Source of the DNA: Rhynochetos jubatus | Taxonomy: Eukaryota > Chordata > Aves > Eurypygiformes > Rhynochetidae | DNA: 64,000 nucleotides | Direction: 5' to 3' | NCBI GenBank assembly: GCA_027574665.1 | Contig: CM050655.1 | Location: forward strand, 1,736,001-1,800,000 | Shown here: positions 49,838-63,381 of the stretch, piece after piece | Numbering within the stretch: the first letter of the stretch is position 1 | Layout of the letters: every line of letters starts with the position of its first letter | Made by a program: the position numbers and the translations under genes | The notes under the pieces: generated by a model | What the model was told of the DNA's origin: nothing | What the model saw: the letters and a program-made list of their open reading frames with translations, nothing else | The model's database searches: none

Positions 49838-52354
49838 GTAACTCCCCCTTTCCTTTGTTTTTAGCTTGTTTGCATTGCTACCAGATAGAATAACCTGACT
49901 GTGGGTTTAATTTGTTTTGCTCACAAATAGGTGAAGGTTAGCATGTAGTGTTCTCACTGTCTGTCAAACTGTTTGCACGTGGTAACCTAAACTGTCCTTT
50001 AAAAAGACCCAATAACCCATCACAGCAAAACACACACAAGCAGCCCCCACTCCACACCGAAACCAACACCCTCACCCAACCCAGAAAACTAAAGCTCCCC
50101 ACCCTAATTTCTCACAGCACGCAGGAAGCATCGGTTGGGGATTTTACTCTTTGTTGCCAGTCGGACTATTGAATGGCAATAGACTTCTCTGAGAAGTTTT
50201 TGTAAACCACAAGTAGATATCCTGCAAGCATCTGTTGGGCTCAGAGGTAAAATTCTCACCACAGCTAAATTTGCAATTCAGGTCTTACATATCACACAGA
50301 CTTTGCTGCTGGGAACTTGTTAGGTGACAGTTTCTTTTTTTCTTCCTTTTTTTTTTTTTCCTCCATCAATTGTTTTTTAACCTTTGATTGTTATATGCAG
50401 TTCCTGGCTGCCTCTTTTAGCAATATCTGACATATCTCCCAAGAAGAGCCCTTGGGAGGGTTTGCCTTTGTATTCAGACATGCTGACATTCTTTAGAAAT
50501 TTGATTATTTTTTAAAAAGGCATCACTTAAACCCATTTTCTGTGCCTAAACATCCACTGCTGACTTTATTGCATTGAAGCAGTAGTGGTACGATTTGGGC
50601 CTTCTGAAGCTTAAGGCTACAAATACAGTGCCTTCTCACCTAATTTAAACAGTGGGTATAGTCTTTGCAGTTGTACATGAGAGCCCTTCAGCCTCTTGTT
50701 GGATGCCGTTTCCAAACTCTCCTGGGTCCATTTCCGAAGTGCCTTAGAGCACAGCTAACACAAGTCCTGTTAAAGCAATGCAAGCCTGGCTCAACTTTGC
50801 CCTGCTGATCATATTTCTGCTTTAGGGGGGGAACGGCTTTCAGAAACCCGATTTATTCTTGGGGGGATGGAAAAGGGATGTTTTTGCTCACATGCAGCTC
50901 ACGTGCTGGAGGAGATTGTGGTGAAGTTTTGCAGTGTGGTAGGATTTATATTTGCTGTTGCTACAGCTACGAGTGAGTTTACAGCATTCAGTTCCCTTAG
51001 CAGAGAGACAGAGCAGTTTTCAGAGTTAAGGTACCAGCGCACAGAGAGGACTCATTTTGGTGTCCCCAGCTGATTTTTTTGAATCAGTTTTTGAATCAAA
51101 GAGGATGTGATCGTGGTGTTTCTGCGCAGGGAGGCATAGAGATGGAGTCTTGAGCAATTTTTGACTTCCTGAATCTGGGGCAGTTGATCTACATGATGTT
51201 TGCTCTTAACTGGCTGTCATCTGATCCACAACATCCATACAGGCACCTGGGTGTTGGAAGTATTGCAAGATTTCTCTGCCGTGCACGGGCTGTTCGGAAG
51301 CAGGGTATGCCTCTCTGTTTACTCGGAACAGGTATTTAGTACAAAGCACTGTTCTTTGTAATAGGACACTGAATTGCTTTCTGTTCGATGTCTGGTATGC
51401 TAACGTGAGGCCTGTGTTTGCATCAGGAGTGCTGCATGGCTAAATAGAAACAATAGGCTGCTTGTGGCAACTGAAAGTAGTGGGGGAAAAATTCCTCTGC
51501 TGTAATTTCAGGAATAAAACAAGCCTGTTTACAGCAGGAATCAACAAGAGTTTATTAAGTCATACTTGACTTTTTTCCTCGGCATTTTTTGCATAGATTA
51601 TGATGATTTAAGTATAAATTCTTAGGCAGAAAAAGCCATTGGCCTGTCTTTTTACTTACTGATTGCAGCAGCTTTGACTTAGCAGTATAAGGAAATGCTA
51701 TACCTTTCTGAGGATGACAGTGTGTGTGAGAACTCTTTTACTGTGAGAGTGCATTTGTGCATGCCTATGGGTATATCTCTTGAGCAAACTCCCACATTTA
51801 CAAACGACTTTTAACAAAAAAGGTAATACTAAGAATTTGTTCAGTAGAACCTGCTGGTGGTAAATTTTTAACCCAGTCAGTACCAAAAAGTAGTCTATAT
51901 GCTTTTCAGTGCATTTTTTGTTCTCTTGTTTGGATAATGCTGTTGACCTTGCAAATGCTGGTGGAAAGCAGAGGGAGTTTAGGATCCCTTCCTGAACAGA
52001 TCAGGCTTTTGTGGCGGTAAGGGAGAAGGAATCATGCTAAAGAAAAATATCTGAGCTTGCAGTGTGCCGAAGAAATGAAGTATGATGTGGAAAGCTGCTG
52101 TAATGTAAATAATATGAACTGTATCCAGCAGTGACTGTGTTGAAAACAAAAACAAATGTCAAAAGGAAGTTAAGAGTTTAAAGTGCACAACTAAATATTA
52201 TTAAAACAAATAATAGCTAGTTTGCATTTGAGGACAGAAAATAGTAGCTATGTTCAGAGGCAGGTGAGTTAATGTCCTTTGAGGATGGGAATATTTGTGT
52301 GGAGATGGGTTCAGTGTCAGCGGATGGCTACCCTGTAACCAAATGTGTGCTATT

Positions 52355-52376
52355 TTAATCATTTTAGGTAAGTGTG
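52355..52376 (+). other. Candidate recursive splice site
   Basis: TTTTAATCATTTTAG is joined to GTAAGTG. The donor half is perfect. The pyrimidine tract is weaker than at 37736. It may be a stepwise splicing site or a chance match. Confidence 0.25.
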
Positions 52377-55300
52377 GAATATTGTACAGAAACAAGGCGC
52401 TCACCAGAGGAAACTAGAGGTTGTGGTGATAGAAAAGTTGGAGCCGGGGAGAGGAGGTCTGTGATATATGGTGAACTCAATAAATACAGGGATCTTAGAT
52501 TCAGTTCTTCGCTTGAATTTAAAGTGTGGGCAGTTGGCACTTTTTTCCTCAACAAAGAGCTGTAACTTGTCACGTAGGTAGCGTTGCATCTAACAACCTA
52601 GGCTCGTTTAAAGATTTTGTTGCTGTCCTTCATTGCTACTGTTGAGATTTTGAATTTCTGTGTGGGAAAGTGCTTTTGCATTGAGGATGTTCTTGAGTTT
52701 TTGCTGTGTTGTGGAGGTCTTTGTCTGCTGTAGCTTTTTATTTTTGGAGCTATGGGTTTGTAGGTTTATGGTTTAAAAACTCAGAAACAAGGGATGAGGG
52801 GGAACCCTCAAAACAAACCAAACTGTGTCTTCAGTAACCAAACTACAGCTCTGACAGAGGGGAATACAAGGTCTTACACCAGCACAGATAGCAAATGAGG
52901 TCTCCAGGTGCTCTGCTCAGCCTATGTTAACATGCTCTCTCCGGGGAGAATTGCCATGGTCTCTTCCTTTGTTTAGGAAACACTTTGTAAGAGGGAAGTC
53001 CCCAGAGCAGGAGAATCAGCTCTGTCAGCCCCAGCATTAACATCTTGTGGTTTCCTGAGGCAGTACCACTATGGGTGCTGGGTGCAGCTGTGAAATTGGG
53101 AATAGTGCGTGGTGCCTTTGGGTTTCCAGATGACCAAGTCACAGGTACCACTGTGTCCTACTGACTGAGCCCTCCTGCAAAAAATCTGCCTCTGAGTATG
53201 CCCATGGTGTTGCTGTAGTAAGCCCAGCTTTCATTTTACAAGGAAATACCTGTTCACATAGTTGAGTAGAACAAAACACGTAGCAGCTAGTGTAACAGGG
53301 AGCATATCTGTCTCAAATTGGAGAGTCTGACTTCAGAGAGTATAGGAAGACACATGATTCAGCTTACGGGACTCCATCAGTCTGTGGTGAGCTTGTAGGG
53401 GTAGAGAGGGAAGCTAAATTAAGGATGTGTTACTTGGACTGTTGATAATTTGAAAGAAGGGGAGACTGCAGACTGTAATCCAGTCAAGAGTGCCAGGGTT
53501 TTGAGATCCAGGAATACTGTTTCTCACTGCTTTTTATTTTTTTGGACATAGTCAGCCAAGGCATAAAGGTAAGTGCTCATGTGGTCAGAGTTACTGGGGA
53601 AAGTCTTTTGCAACAGCATGGTACTATCCGCAAATGAAGCATGTCCTTGTGGGGTACTGCTTGCCACAGGGAATAGCCAATTTGGGTTTTCTTTTTTCCT
53701 GTTGGCCTCATAACTATCCAAAACCCACACCTGGGATGCCTGGGTTTTCAGGCATCTGTGCTTCTACCTGGAGATCTTGGACTAGTTCTAGTCCACAGTA
53801 AGACCTCATGTACCACTGTGATGAGCATCTGCAGGTGTCAGCTGCACAAGGAGTCTGTCCTGAAGCTGCTGCTGTGAATATTGACATGTCTGGCCTGCAC
53901 AGGGCAGGGCTTGAGCGATTGCTGCTGAAGATTTTTGTGGTCTGTTCTGCTGGTAGATGTGGAAGGAATGGGCCTGGGCAGGAAAAATATTGTTGAACCA
54001 CAACAGTGTATCTTGTTTTGATGCACGAAGATGCAATTAAGGCCTGAGAAGAAGCTTTTTGAATGCTTCTGGAGAGTTTGGATGGATGAAACAGCTCTGC
54101 AGGGACTGTTGAAGGCCATATGAGCGTGGAGATACTCAGAAAAGCTTATGCAGAGCGTACTGGTGTGGGGTACTCCTCACTATTCCTGGAGACCCACAGC
54201 CTGGAACATGGAAAGAAACAGGGGTTTCTGCTCCTCACTGTGGATTGTAATACTGGTGAAATACTTATATTTGAAACTGTTATTTCCCATGGGAATCCAG
54301 GTGTCCTTCCTTTTGAAGAGACTTGCTTTCTTGTAAGTCTGGTCTGACATTGTGGTGTAATTTAATGTTTCCAGTAAAATAAATAAAAAAAAAAAATCCG
54401 TGAAACTCAGAGTTCCTTTTGAAATAGTCCAGGGAGGAGAGCAGCTGAATGTAGATTATTTGGTCTCTTGTGGTTTGTTTTTTTTAATTGTCCTTAAAAC
54501 ATATACAGAGATTAAAATAAGAACAGCAACCTAGGAAACATTTACTAGTGGATTTTCTGCAGTCAGGTTTCATTTAACACTGAAAGCCGTGGTCTGGTTT
54601 TGAATGCTAGAGACATCTGAGTAGGCACAGCTCCTCAGCATGGCACCAGTGAGCACAGCAGACCTTGTTAAGTGTTTCAACTTTTTTTTACTGTTGTGTT
54701 TTAGTGAGGGCTGTGGAAACTTGAATTTTTCTTTACTCAGTAGTGTAGGAAATAGTCTTTGTATTAACAAATAGCCATGCTCTTAACAGCAAGAGAAACT
54801 AAGCAGTGTAGTGACTTAGAGTCTTACGGTGAACATCTTGATATTGCAATCAATTAATAAATAATGTGGGTCTTTTCAGCCAAAATCTTTTTGAATTTAT
54901 AACATCACTGATCACTGAAAGTCATGCAGCCTTTCTTATCCAGGAGGAAAAGCTACTGTGTCTGTCTTAGTCATGCTGTCCTGTTGCATGGTGTATTTAA
55001 GGAAGTAACAGTTATTTTTGTCACTAGATGAATGATCCAAAACTATTGTGAGGTTCCTGTTTCATGAGCCTATAATGAAAGGACTGGCTCTGCTGTGTTG
55101 GTTTTATGGTGTTCATTATTCATGCACTCAGTGTTGGTATAAGGATGTTCCCTGAGTTTATGCTTTTCTGATTTGGGAGCCCTCAGAAAATAATGTGTTG
55201 AGGACAGGTGGTAGCTGCCTCAGCTGGAGCCTGGATATCACATATCTGCATCTTTAGGGCAGGATAGAGTCCTGGCTCCCTCTTGGCTGCTGTACTGTTT

Positions 55301-57453
55301 TCATATATACCTCTCTCATAGATATATCTCTGTGTGTGCCTGTATTTTCAGAGGGTTTTTTTCACTAATACCCACGATACCCCTGAAACTTCAGCAACAT
55401 GTTCCTTATTCTGCTAGCAGGAACAGCACAGGCTGCTGGGTGGATCAAACAAAACGGTACTGTGCTGGACATCCCAGTATTCCTGTTTGCTTTGCAGAGC
55501 AGCTGCTGTGTCTGAATGCCAGACACAGTCTGCTGGTGTCTCAAGGCTTAAACATGACTCTTGTAGAGGAGCCACTCTATTACTGTGGGAGACTTTGCGA
55601 GCAGGTTAACATGTACAAAACCTTTCTGGCTGGGCCCAAGTGTCTGCTTTAATCAGTAAATAGCCCTGAAACCTGCTGCATGGTCCTTCTTAGAAATAAT
55701 CTGAGCTACTCTTTACCTAAACAGAGTGCCAGGAGTATCAAAAAGATGAAACACAAATGTAGAGGCTCAGTGTTACCAGCCTTCAGGCAAGAAAATATGC
55801 TTGTGTTCATGAAAGCAGCTCATGGCTGTATTACATATAAAGAGCTGTCACTCTCCGAGGCTTCTCTCTGTTGCCTACAAACTAAATTGGTTGGCTTCCT
55901 AGTGGTGGTGTCCAATAATGGTGAGATTAAACGGCAGATTAATTTACTGGGAGTAACCAAGAGTAGTTTGATTATGGAGGACAACCTGCCTTCACTCTTT
56001 GTAGGGGAGATGGAGTTTGGGGGTGCTGCTGCTCACAGAAGTGAGGACCAAAATCCTCAATATATCAAAATGCTGATGCGCATTCAGAATGCGAAGTTGC
56101 TAATGCTTTTATGGCAGTGAGGAGATGAGTTAGGCTGTAATTAGCAGCCTGTCTTTTCCCTTGCAAGTCCAGAGAGGATTCTGTAGTTATTTCTGTGTTC
56201 AGTTGGTTCTGCTTTATTGGTTTAATTCAGTATGAAACAGTAGCTTATATGGCCCAAGAGAAAAGTACCATATAAATGGGGTTTCTTGTGGGCTAAGAGG
56301 GCTGCAATTGTAAAGAAATGGACTCCTTAGCCTCACTAGGATGAGTTGCTTTGATGTTTTGAGATGTTGGTCTGATTTTCATGTTCACAGCTGCAGGACT
56401 TCTAAAGACAAAACTGTAGGTGAGCTGAGAATCTGCGCCCTCATTAAGACTAGGACATCAGTGCAGTGTATTTATATTGTTTCAGGGTCATCTCTTTTGT
56501 GCATCTGTTGCATTATGCTAAAATCTAGCTTGGCAGATACAAATGAAATAGTCCCTAAATACCTTCCCAGCTCCAGTATGGAGAAACATGGTATTGCTTA
56601 GAGTGATAGACCTACCAGAAAATCTACCTCCCCCAGCTTGGAGCAGGGGGTAGACTAGCCGACACCCAGAAATCCCTTGCCACCTGGAATGCTCTGTGAG
56701 TCTCAGCACTGGGCTTGATGACACAAAGTTGAAAAATCCCCCTGGCAAGAAGGCAGCATTGTGAATGGCTTTTAAATCCCTGTGAACAAACATATGCAGC
56801 GAGTCAGTTAAAAAATTGTAATGTTGTCTTTTTTAGCTGGGTGAAGAGATGCTCTGTCCACAAATGTGACAGTTGTCATGGTAGATCTCAGCTGTGCTCT
56901 CCTTCTCCCTGCTTAGCCCCAGTGTGCTCACTCTATTTGCAAAGAGAGGAAAAGGAGGGGGAGGAGGTATGTTAAACTGAGAACCAGTCAAGACAAATGC
57001 GCTAACAGTTGGATAGAAACATGTTTTATCTTGAGATTTTGTACAAAAAAATGAATTCCCCATGGAGACTTCCCTGTTCCTAAACTTCTTTTAGGGTGAA
57101 ATCTTAGTAGATGGGGTCAGCTTTGCACTTTCCTCTGTTACTGATGACCCCTCTTTTTGCCAGAACACCTCCAGCTGTGGGAACAGGGAATGTTGGAGAT
57201 TTAAAGAAATTACAACTTTAATTAATCTCTTGGCCTTTAAAATAAAAATCATTAGGCCTTCTGTTCTCTTACATCAACAAGAAGTAGATATCTGCCAAGT
57301 CAATGAAGCTTTTAGCTGGTAAACCTAGGTGATGTCTGTGTATGACTCTTGCTTTGTTATAATAGAGAAGAATCACGGTCTGGTTTTTAGTGGTGATACA
57401 GAGCTTTTGTGGAGCTGAGGGTCATTTTGCTAAAAACCATTCATGAAAAAGTT

Positions 57454-57460
<7 letters not shown>

Positions 57461-57484
<24 letters not shown>
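57461..57484 (+). repeat. A24 homopolymer
   Basis: Twenty-four adenines after GTTGATCTTT. I looked upstream for a retrocopied gene or a short element to which this could be a tail, and recognised none. Confidence 0.85.
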
Positions 57485-57864
57485 GGCAAAACTTGAGGGA
57501 GCTGGTGACTGTAAGAGAGATTTAAGGAATCTGATGATACCGGGCAGTTTGAAACACCTCCTGACTGGTTCTGTTAATGTTCCCAGTCTATGACCGCTGT
57601 GTCACATTGAGAAAGCAGAATTTGAGCCAAACTATAGCAAAGGCGAGCTAGCAAGTACTGGAAACTGAATCTCAGCCTCAAGAATGAAATCTGGCATGTG
57701 TTAGTTGTCTCCTGCTGAGCTGATGCATGATCTGTCAACACAGTGACATTGTGGGTTTCTGCCATGGGTGGTGCCTTAGACAGGACTGAGATTCTGCTTC
57801 TGAATGCTTGTGTATGTCAGAAATATCTTGAGTGCACCTATGAACTGGCAAAATGACCCCAGAC

Positions 57865-60290
57865 TAGTTGTGGTTGGCAGAGACCTCTGGAGGTCATCTT
57901 GTCCAACCTGTACTGGTCAAGCCAGGTCACCTAGAGCTGGTTGCCCAGGAGTATGTCCAGTTGGGTTTTGAATATCTCCAAGGATGGAGACTCCAAAACT
58001 ATTTTGAGTAACCTGGTGCAATGTTCAACCACCCTCACAGTAAAAGAGTTTATTTCTTTCAGTCTGTTGTGTTTCAGTTTGTGCTCTCATGTCCAGTCAC
58101 TGCGCACCACTGAGGAGAGCCTGGCTTCTTCCTCTTCAGGCATTTGTATACGTTGATTAAGATCCCTTGAGCCTTCTCTTCTCCCAGTGGAATAGCCCAA
58201 TCTCTCTCAGCCTTTCTTCATAGGAGAGATGTTCCAGTCCCTTAGTAATCTTAGTGGCCCTTTGCTGGACTCTCTCCCATATGTGCCTGTCTCTTTTGAA
58301 CTGAGGAGCACAGAACTGGAACCACCATTTCAGGTGTGGTCTCACCAGTGCTGAACAGAAGGGGAAGGATCACCTTCCTTGACCTGCTGGGAACACCTCT
58401 CCTAATGCTGCCTTTGCTGTGAGGGTGCATTGCTTGCTCATGGGCGCCCCAGAACCACAGGTCCTTCTTTGCAAAGCTGCTTTCCTGACCATCTGCCTCC
58501 AGCCTGCACTGGTGCTTGGGGTCATTCTTCCCTGGGTGAAGGACTTTGCCCTTCCTTTATTTCAACACCATGAGGTTCCTGTCTGCCCTTTGCTCCAGCC
58601 TGTCCAAGTTCATCCAGGTGGCAACGTGACCATCTGGTGTATTGCCCACTCCTCCCAGTTTTGTGTCATCAGCAAACTTGCTGAGGGTATAGTCCAGGTT
58701 ATTAACAAAGCAGTTAAGCAGTATTGGCTCTTATCAACCCCTGGGTAGACCGCTAGTGTTTGGCCTCCAAGTGGACTTTTTGCCACCGATCACAACCCTC
58801 TGAGCTTGGTTGTTCAGCCAGTTTTCAGGCCACCTCACTACCCACTTGTCCAGCCTGCATTTTGCCAGTTTGTCTGAGGACGTTATATGAGACAGTGTTG
58901 AAAGTCTTAGCAGAGACAGACAACATCCTCTGCAATCCCCTCATCTACCAAGCCAGTTGTTTCATCGTAGAAGGAGGTCAGACTGGTGAAGTGTGATTTT
59001 TCCTCCTTCATAAATCCATGCTGACTACTCCTGATCACCCTCTTGTCCTTCATGTGACTGGAAATAGCTTCCAGAAGCAGCTGTTCTTTCCCAGGGACAA
59101 AGGGAGGCTGACTGACCTGTAGTTCTCCAGATCCATTTCCTTGTCCTTGAACACAGGAGTGACATTTGCTTTCCTCCAGTCATCAGGAACTCTCCTTGTT
59201 GCCATGACTATTCAAAGAAAATCAAGTGTGGCCTTGCAATGACGTTGGCCAGCTTCCTCAGCCATTGTGAGTCTACCCCATCTGGTCCCATGGACTGGTG
59301 CATGTCCAGTTTGCTGTTCCCAAACCTGATCCTCTTCTGCTAAGGGGAAGTATTCCTTGCTCTGAACTTCCTCTCTGGTCTCAGGGGCCTGCAATTCCTG
59401 AAGGTTGGTCTTACAGTTGCCCTTCACATCCCTTGCCAGATTCAACTCCACATGGGGTTAATCCCATCCCTGCGTGATTAGTGTTCCCTATTTTTCCTGG
59501 GTCACCTGCCCCTGCTGCTGCATTCTGCTTGCACTTGGGTTTTGTCAGGAGCTCCTTGCTCCTTCACATAGGCCTCCTGCCACTTCAGCTTGACTACCTG
59601 CTTGTTGGGATGGACCATTCTTCAACTTGCAGGAGATGATCCTTGAATATCAACCAGCTCTTCTGTAACTCTCTTCTCTCCAAGGCTGTATCTCATGGGA
59701 TTCTTCAAGCACATCCCTGAAGTCTGGGACTGTGATGCAGCTTTTTTCCCCAGTTTCTTCCTCTCAGGGTCCTGAACTCCACCATCTCATGGTCACTGCA
59801 GCCAGAGCTGCCCCAACCTTCACATCCCTGACCCATTCTTCCTTGTTGTAGGTATGAGGTCTAGCAGAGCACCTCTCCTTGTTGGCTTCTTGATCACCTG
59901 TGTTAGGAACTTGTTATTTTGGTCAGTGCACTCCAGAAATCACCTCAATTGCTTATGCCATGCGGTGTTGCCCCTCCAGCAGATGTCAGGGTGGTGGAAG
60001 TCCCCCATGAGCACCCATCCTCTCCTTCAGGAAGAGCCAGTGTGCATCCAGATGCTCATCAAGTCCTGTGAGTTATCCCACCACGTCTCCATGATCACAG
60101 AGATTGTAGCCCTGCAAGTGCAGTCAGACCTCCTGCCCATTCCCCATGCTGTGTGCAGTGGTGTACAGGCACTACAGAGAGGCACCCAAGGGTGCAGAGT
60201 TCCCAGAAGTGCCATGAGACCATTCGCTACAATGCCCTGCAGGTGCTTCCGTCTGCATACACACCTGTACACACCTTTGGGTGTGTGAGT
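57865..60290 (-). mobile_element. Old CR1 LINE, longest copy, about 2.4 kb
   Basis: The plus strand starts in a diverged tail (TTGGCAGAGACCTCTGGAGG, then CATCTTGTCCAACC), runs through the whole reverse-transcriptase region, and continues into the end of the endonuclease part (about 59640-60200). That part includes CCCCCATGAGCACC and CATTCCCCATGCTGTGTGC blocks. It is the most diverged but most complete copy in the window. The 5' boundary is uncertain by about 100 bp. It belongs to a subfamily different from the copies at 2114 and 63382. Confidence 0.88.
58157..59451 (-). pseudogene. CR1 reverse-transcriptase remnant, FADD box kept
   Basis: Fragments in several minus-strand frames. 59451-59212 is the linker (MELNLARDVKGN, then EEDQVWEQQTG). 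58345-58157 is the C-terminal part (VQQRATKITKGLEHLSYEER). Around 58690-58640 the minus strand still reads SKFADDTKLGGVGNT, so the catalytic box is intact, but the frame around it is interrupted by shifts and stops. It is not functional. Confidence 0.85.
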
Positions 60291-60727
60291 GAAGGTGGCT
60301 TTCCTGAAGTTTAGTTGGACTTGCAAAAATGTGTGTGAACTGCCAGGATGTGTCTTGGTAGAGCAGAAAGAGCACATCTTCCGGCAATATCCAGGAATAT
60401 GTGAGAAACTCACCATTATTGGATGGATGCAATATTTACCTTGGACCATTTGACCTGGCTTTAGTGTCTGAATCAGCGTTGTGCATGTAGGTTTAGAAAA
60501 ATAAAAGACTTTAGAAAACTAAAAGTCTCATATTCTCCCCTGCTTATGTCTTTCCTAATGTAGCTGAATAGCTACAGAAGGGCTGTTTTTCTTTCTCCTC
60601 CTATTCTGGTGTATGTCTATATATACACCCTGTGATGTTGCAGTAATGTTTGCTTTGGAAGAAATCTCTCCATCTGAGCCAAACCGAAACCAAACGTGCT
60701 AGGTACAGTGTTCCTTTCTTCTCCTAG

Positions 60728-60791
60728 GGAGAAGGGAGGCCTGGAAAGTGGTAGAAAATTTCCACCTGGGGAGGACAGGAAACCTCTGAAG
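60728..60791 (+). CDS. Exon candidate, charged peptide
   Basis: The acceptor GTTCCTTTCTTCTCCTAG is strong, and the donor CTGAAG followed by GTAAAT is good. Only one frame is open: one leading base, then 21 codons (EKGGLESGRKFPPGEDRKPL plus K), ending in phase 0. The hydrophilic content would fit a disordered linker. I do not recognise it. After the 43325 exon this is among the best candidates because the other two frames are closed. Confidence 0.4.
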
Positions 60792-61107
60792 GTAAATGGC
60801 CTTTCTGTTTAACTAATCCAGTAACAAACATCCCTGGAAAACCGTGAACTTTTAAATTACGGGGTTGTGTTGTGGGGCAGAGGTGTTAAACACTGGGGCA
60901 GGGTTTTGGAAAGGAACTGTGAAACAAGTTGCTGAAAGCCTTTAGGTTTGAGGACAATGGTTTTTTAACGATCCAGCAAGGCTGTCTTACCAGCTGCTTT
61001 GGTGCAAATTGCTTATCCCCCCTCACATCCACCTGAGAGCTGCTGTGCAGCAAACCTGAAATGGCAGCTAATTGCATAGGTAATGCAGGGAGGAACACAC
61101 CACACCA

Positions 61108-61128
61108 CCCCCCCCCCCCCCCCCCCCC
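61108..61128 (+). repeat. Poly-C tract, 21 bases
   Basis: A run of 21 cytosines after a short CA-rich stretch. It is the longest C tract in the window, likely length-variable, and able to form an i-motif with the matching G-quadruplex strand. Confidence 0.9.
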
Positions 61129-63381
61129 TCCCGCAGGACTGTTTTTGCGCTATGGAAGCAATTAATGAATTTGGATAGAAATTTCATAAAGGTCTGTATT
61201 GTGCTGGCAGGATAGTTTGCAAAAGAAAGCCGTTTGCTTTTGGGTAAGGTACAGGTTTTCTGAGGTCTGAAGCTGCGTTTGCTCCTTTTTGCTTACTTGT
61301 GAGCTGTGAAAGACACACAGTAACACTTCACACTGTGGGTTTAGAGAACCTCAAGCCTTGAAACTGAGCGTGTTTGAGCACCGGTTTTTTTTGCAGAAAT
61401 GCCAATCACCAAGCAAATCTAACAGTACTGCATAAATGAACAGGGCAAAAAAGCAAGTCTGCCTCTTAAAAAAGCTCGTGTTTACCCTTTGTACTCCCTC
61501 GTAGATATTTTAAACTCCTTACAGAATTACATTTTTGTGAACTGTAATTGCGGGAGTAAAACCTCTGACAGTGATTTTTATGGAACAGTGTTTAACAGCA
61601 GAAAGTCTGTGGAAATATTGCTCTGGATTAGTTCTCTTTGGTGTGGGTGGGGAAGAAATGAATCTCTTCTTACTCTAGGAAATTGTAGCACAATAATATC
61701 CAAGTAATGTCATCCTTTGGGAGTAGTTAAGAAAGATCTTCAAAAAGAAATGGGCAGTTCCTTTGACTCAAGTTTCCGAGATCACAAGAGGGATGGTGGT
61801 GTCCAGGGTTTGATACACCCATCTACCCCAGCCAGCTGGCACAGAACCAGCTCCAGTTATTTCTGACTTTGGGTAATCCAGCGGTAATAACCAAGAGGCA
61901 GCTGGGTATCAAGCAGGATGATTCCCCTCATTTGTGCTTTCATCATATGGGGACTTGCTGGATCAATACTGAATTCAGACTGCCGGGATGGTCTCCTGTG
62001 TGGATTTTAAAAAGAAGTGCATAGTCTTTCCGTTGTGACTGGTGTCAGGATCAGAAATGCAAATGTGAACGTGGTAAATGCCAGGCAAAATAGATTTAAT
62101 GAATGCCAGAGGAAAGGCATTTGGTCATGCCTTGATTTAGCAGTTGCTGCACTGTGTATGCTACAGCATACAGCCATAGCATTTTAGGCATTTTTAGTGT
62201 CGAGAGAACCGTAGTAGTTTCTCTAGTAAGGCTATAGATAGGCTGTGGATGTATCCTTGGTCATTAGGACTAACCATATCAATAGGAAGTGAGTTGAAAT
62301 GAAATCTGCTACTTGCAAATCAAATCTATGTGCCTTCATCCTTCTAAAGTACACAACTCCCAAAGAGATATAGAAATGATATGCATCGAGCCTTATCCAA
62401 TGTGGATGGATGCTGCACTTAAGCAAAACTCAAAATGTGCTGGAAAATACAGGCTTCAGCTTCTGTCTGGGGTACACGGTGCTTTTTGTGGTCAAAACTG
62501 CTGAGACTTGGCTTTCAGTGGGAGCAGGATGAAGTTTCTTCAGGTCCTTGTTCAGGTTAGTGTTCAGCACTGTAGTCAGAGACAAATATGGGTGCTTGTG
62601 AAAAAAATTGCATATGACAAATATAATGAATTGGGTTCCCAGTAAATGCTGTCTCTTTGGGAGGATATCTATGCTAGGAAGCAGGGATCTAATAGTCATG
62701 GTGGAAGGGGCAGGTGGTCATTTTTAATGATTAGACAGAACTGATGCTTGTACTTACTATAGAAATAAATTAGACTAGAGGAAATGCCTGTCCAGTCTGT
62801 ACGTGTGTTCAGCAGAGGGAAAAATCATAAATGAATCAAATGTCCCATTTTTAAACAAGCAGTTTGAAGGAGAAGGTAGCGTTGGTGTGTCATAATTTTT
62901 GATGTAACAATCTAATATTTTCCATGTTTGTACCTCACCATATTTTGCAACCTGTGACCATGCCATTTGCTTCTGCAGCACGAGTGATGCTTCCCACAGG
63001 AAGTGTTGCCTTTGGGACATCCAAGCCTCCTGGGCCTGGAGCACAAAACCTGCACTAAGCAGCGAGAGATATGGTCTCCATCCGCTCTTGTTTCTCATAT
63101 GCGTCACAGAGGTCAAAGCTATAGAAACAAGGTCTAACAGGTCAGCACCTGAAAATAGGGACCGGGAACATTTTTATCACACTTTGGTTGTCAGGAGCAA
63201 CATAGGTACAGTCAGATTTTGAATTACACCCAAACCAGTGCGTGCCTGTGGTAGCACTGGTATATGTTCCTCCTTTTTTGGGAGCAGTGTAAAGAGGCAT
63301 ATAAACACACTTTCCCAATAAGCACTCTGAGCTTTTAGTGAGTTTCCTTAGTCTCATTTAATCTTCTTTACTGCTCTGAAT
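61129..63381. other. Presumed intron, nothing recognised
   Basis: AT-rich unique sequence between the poly-C tract and the last CR1 copy. The open frames are short and show no family resemblance. No exon with both splice sites stood out. Confidence 0.4.

Noticed and set aside
55680-56120. 146-codon plus-strand frame
   Set aside because: No family resemblance and no clear acceptor or donor at its limits.
57300-57484. A24 run as the tail of a processed pseudogene or short retroelement
   Set aside because: No retrocopied gene or known element could be recognised in the preceding sequence.
59854-60449. 144-codon plus and 140-codon minus frames
   Set aside because: They overlap the 5' part of the old CR1 element and its edge, and neither follows the endonuclease protein for long.
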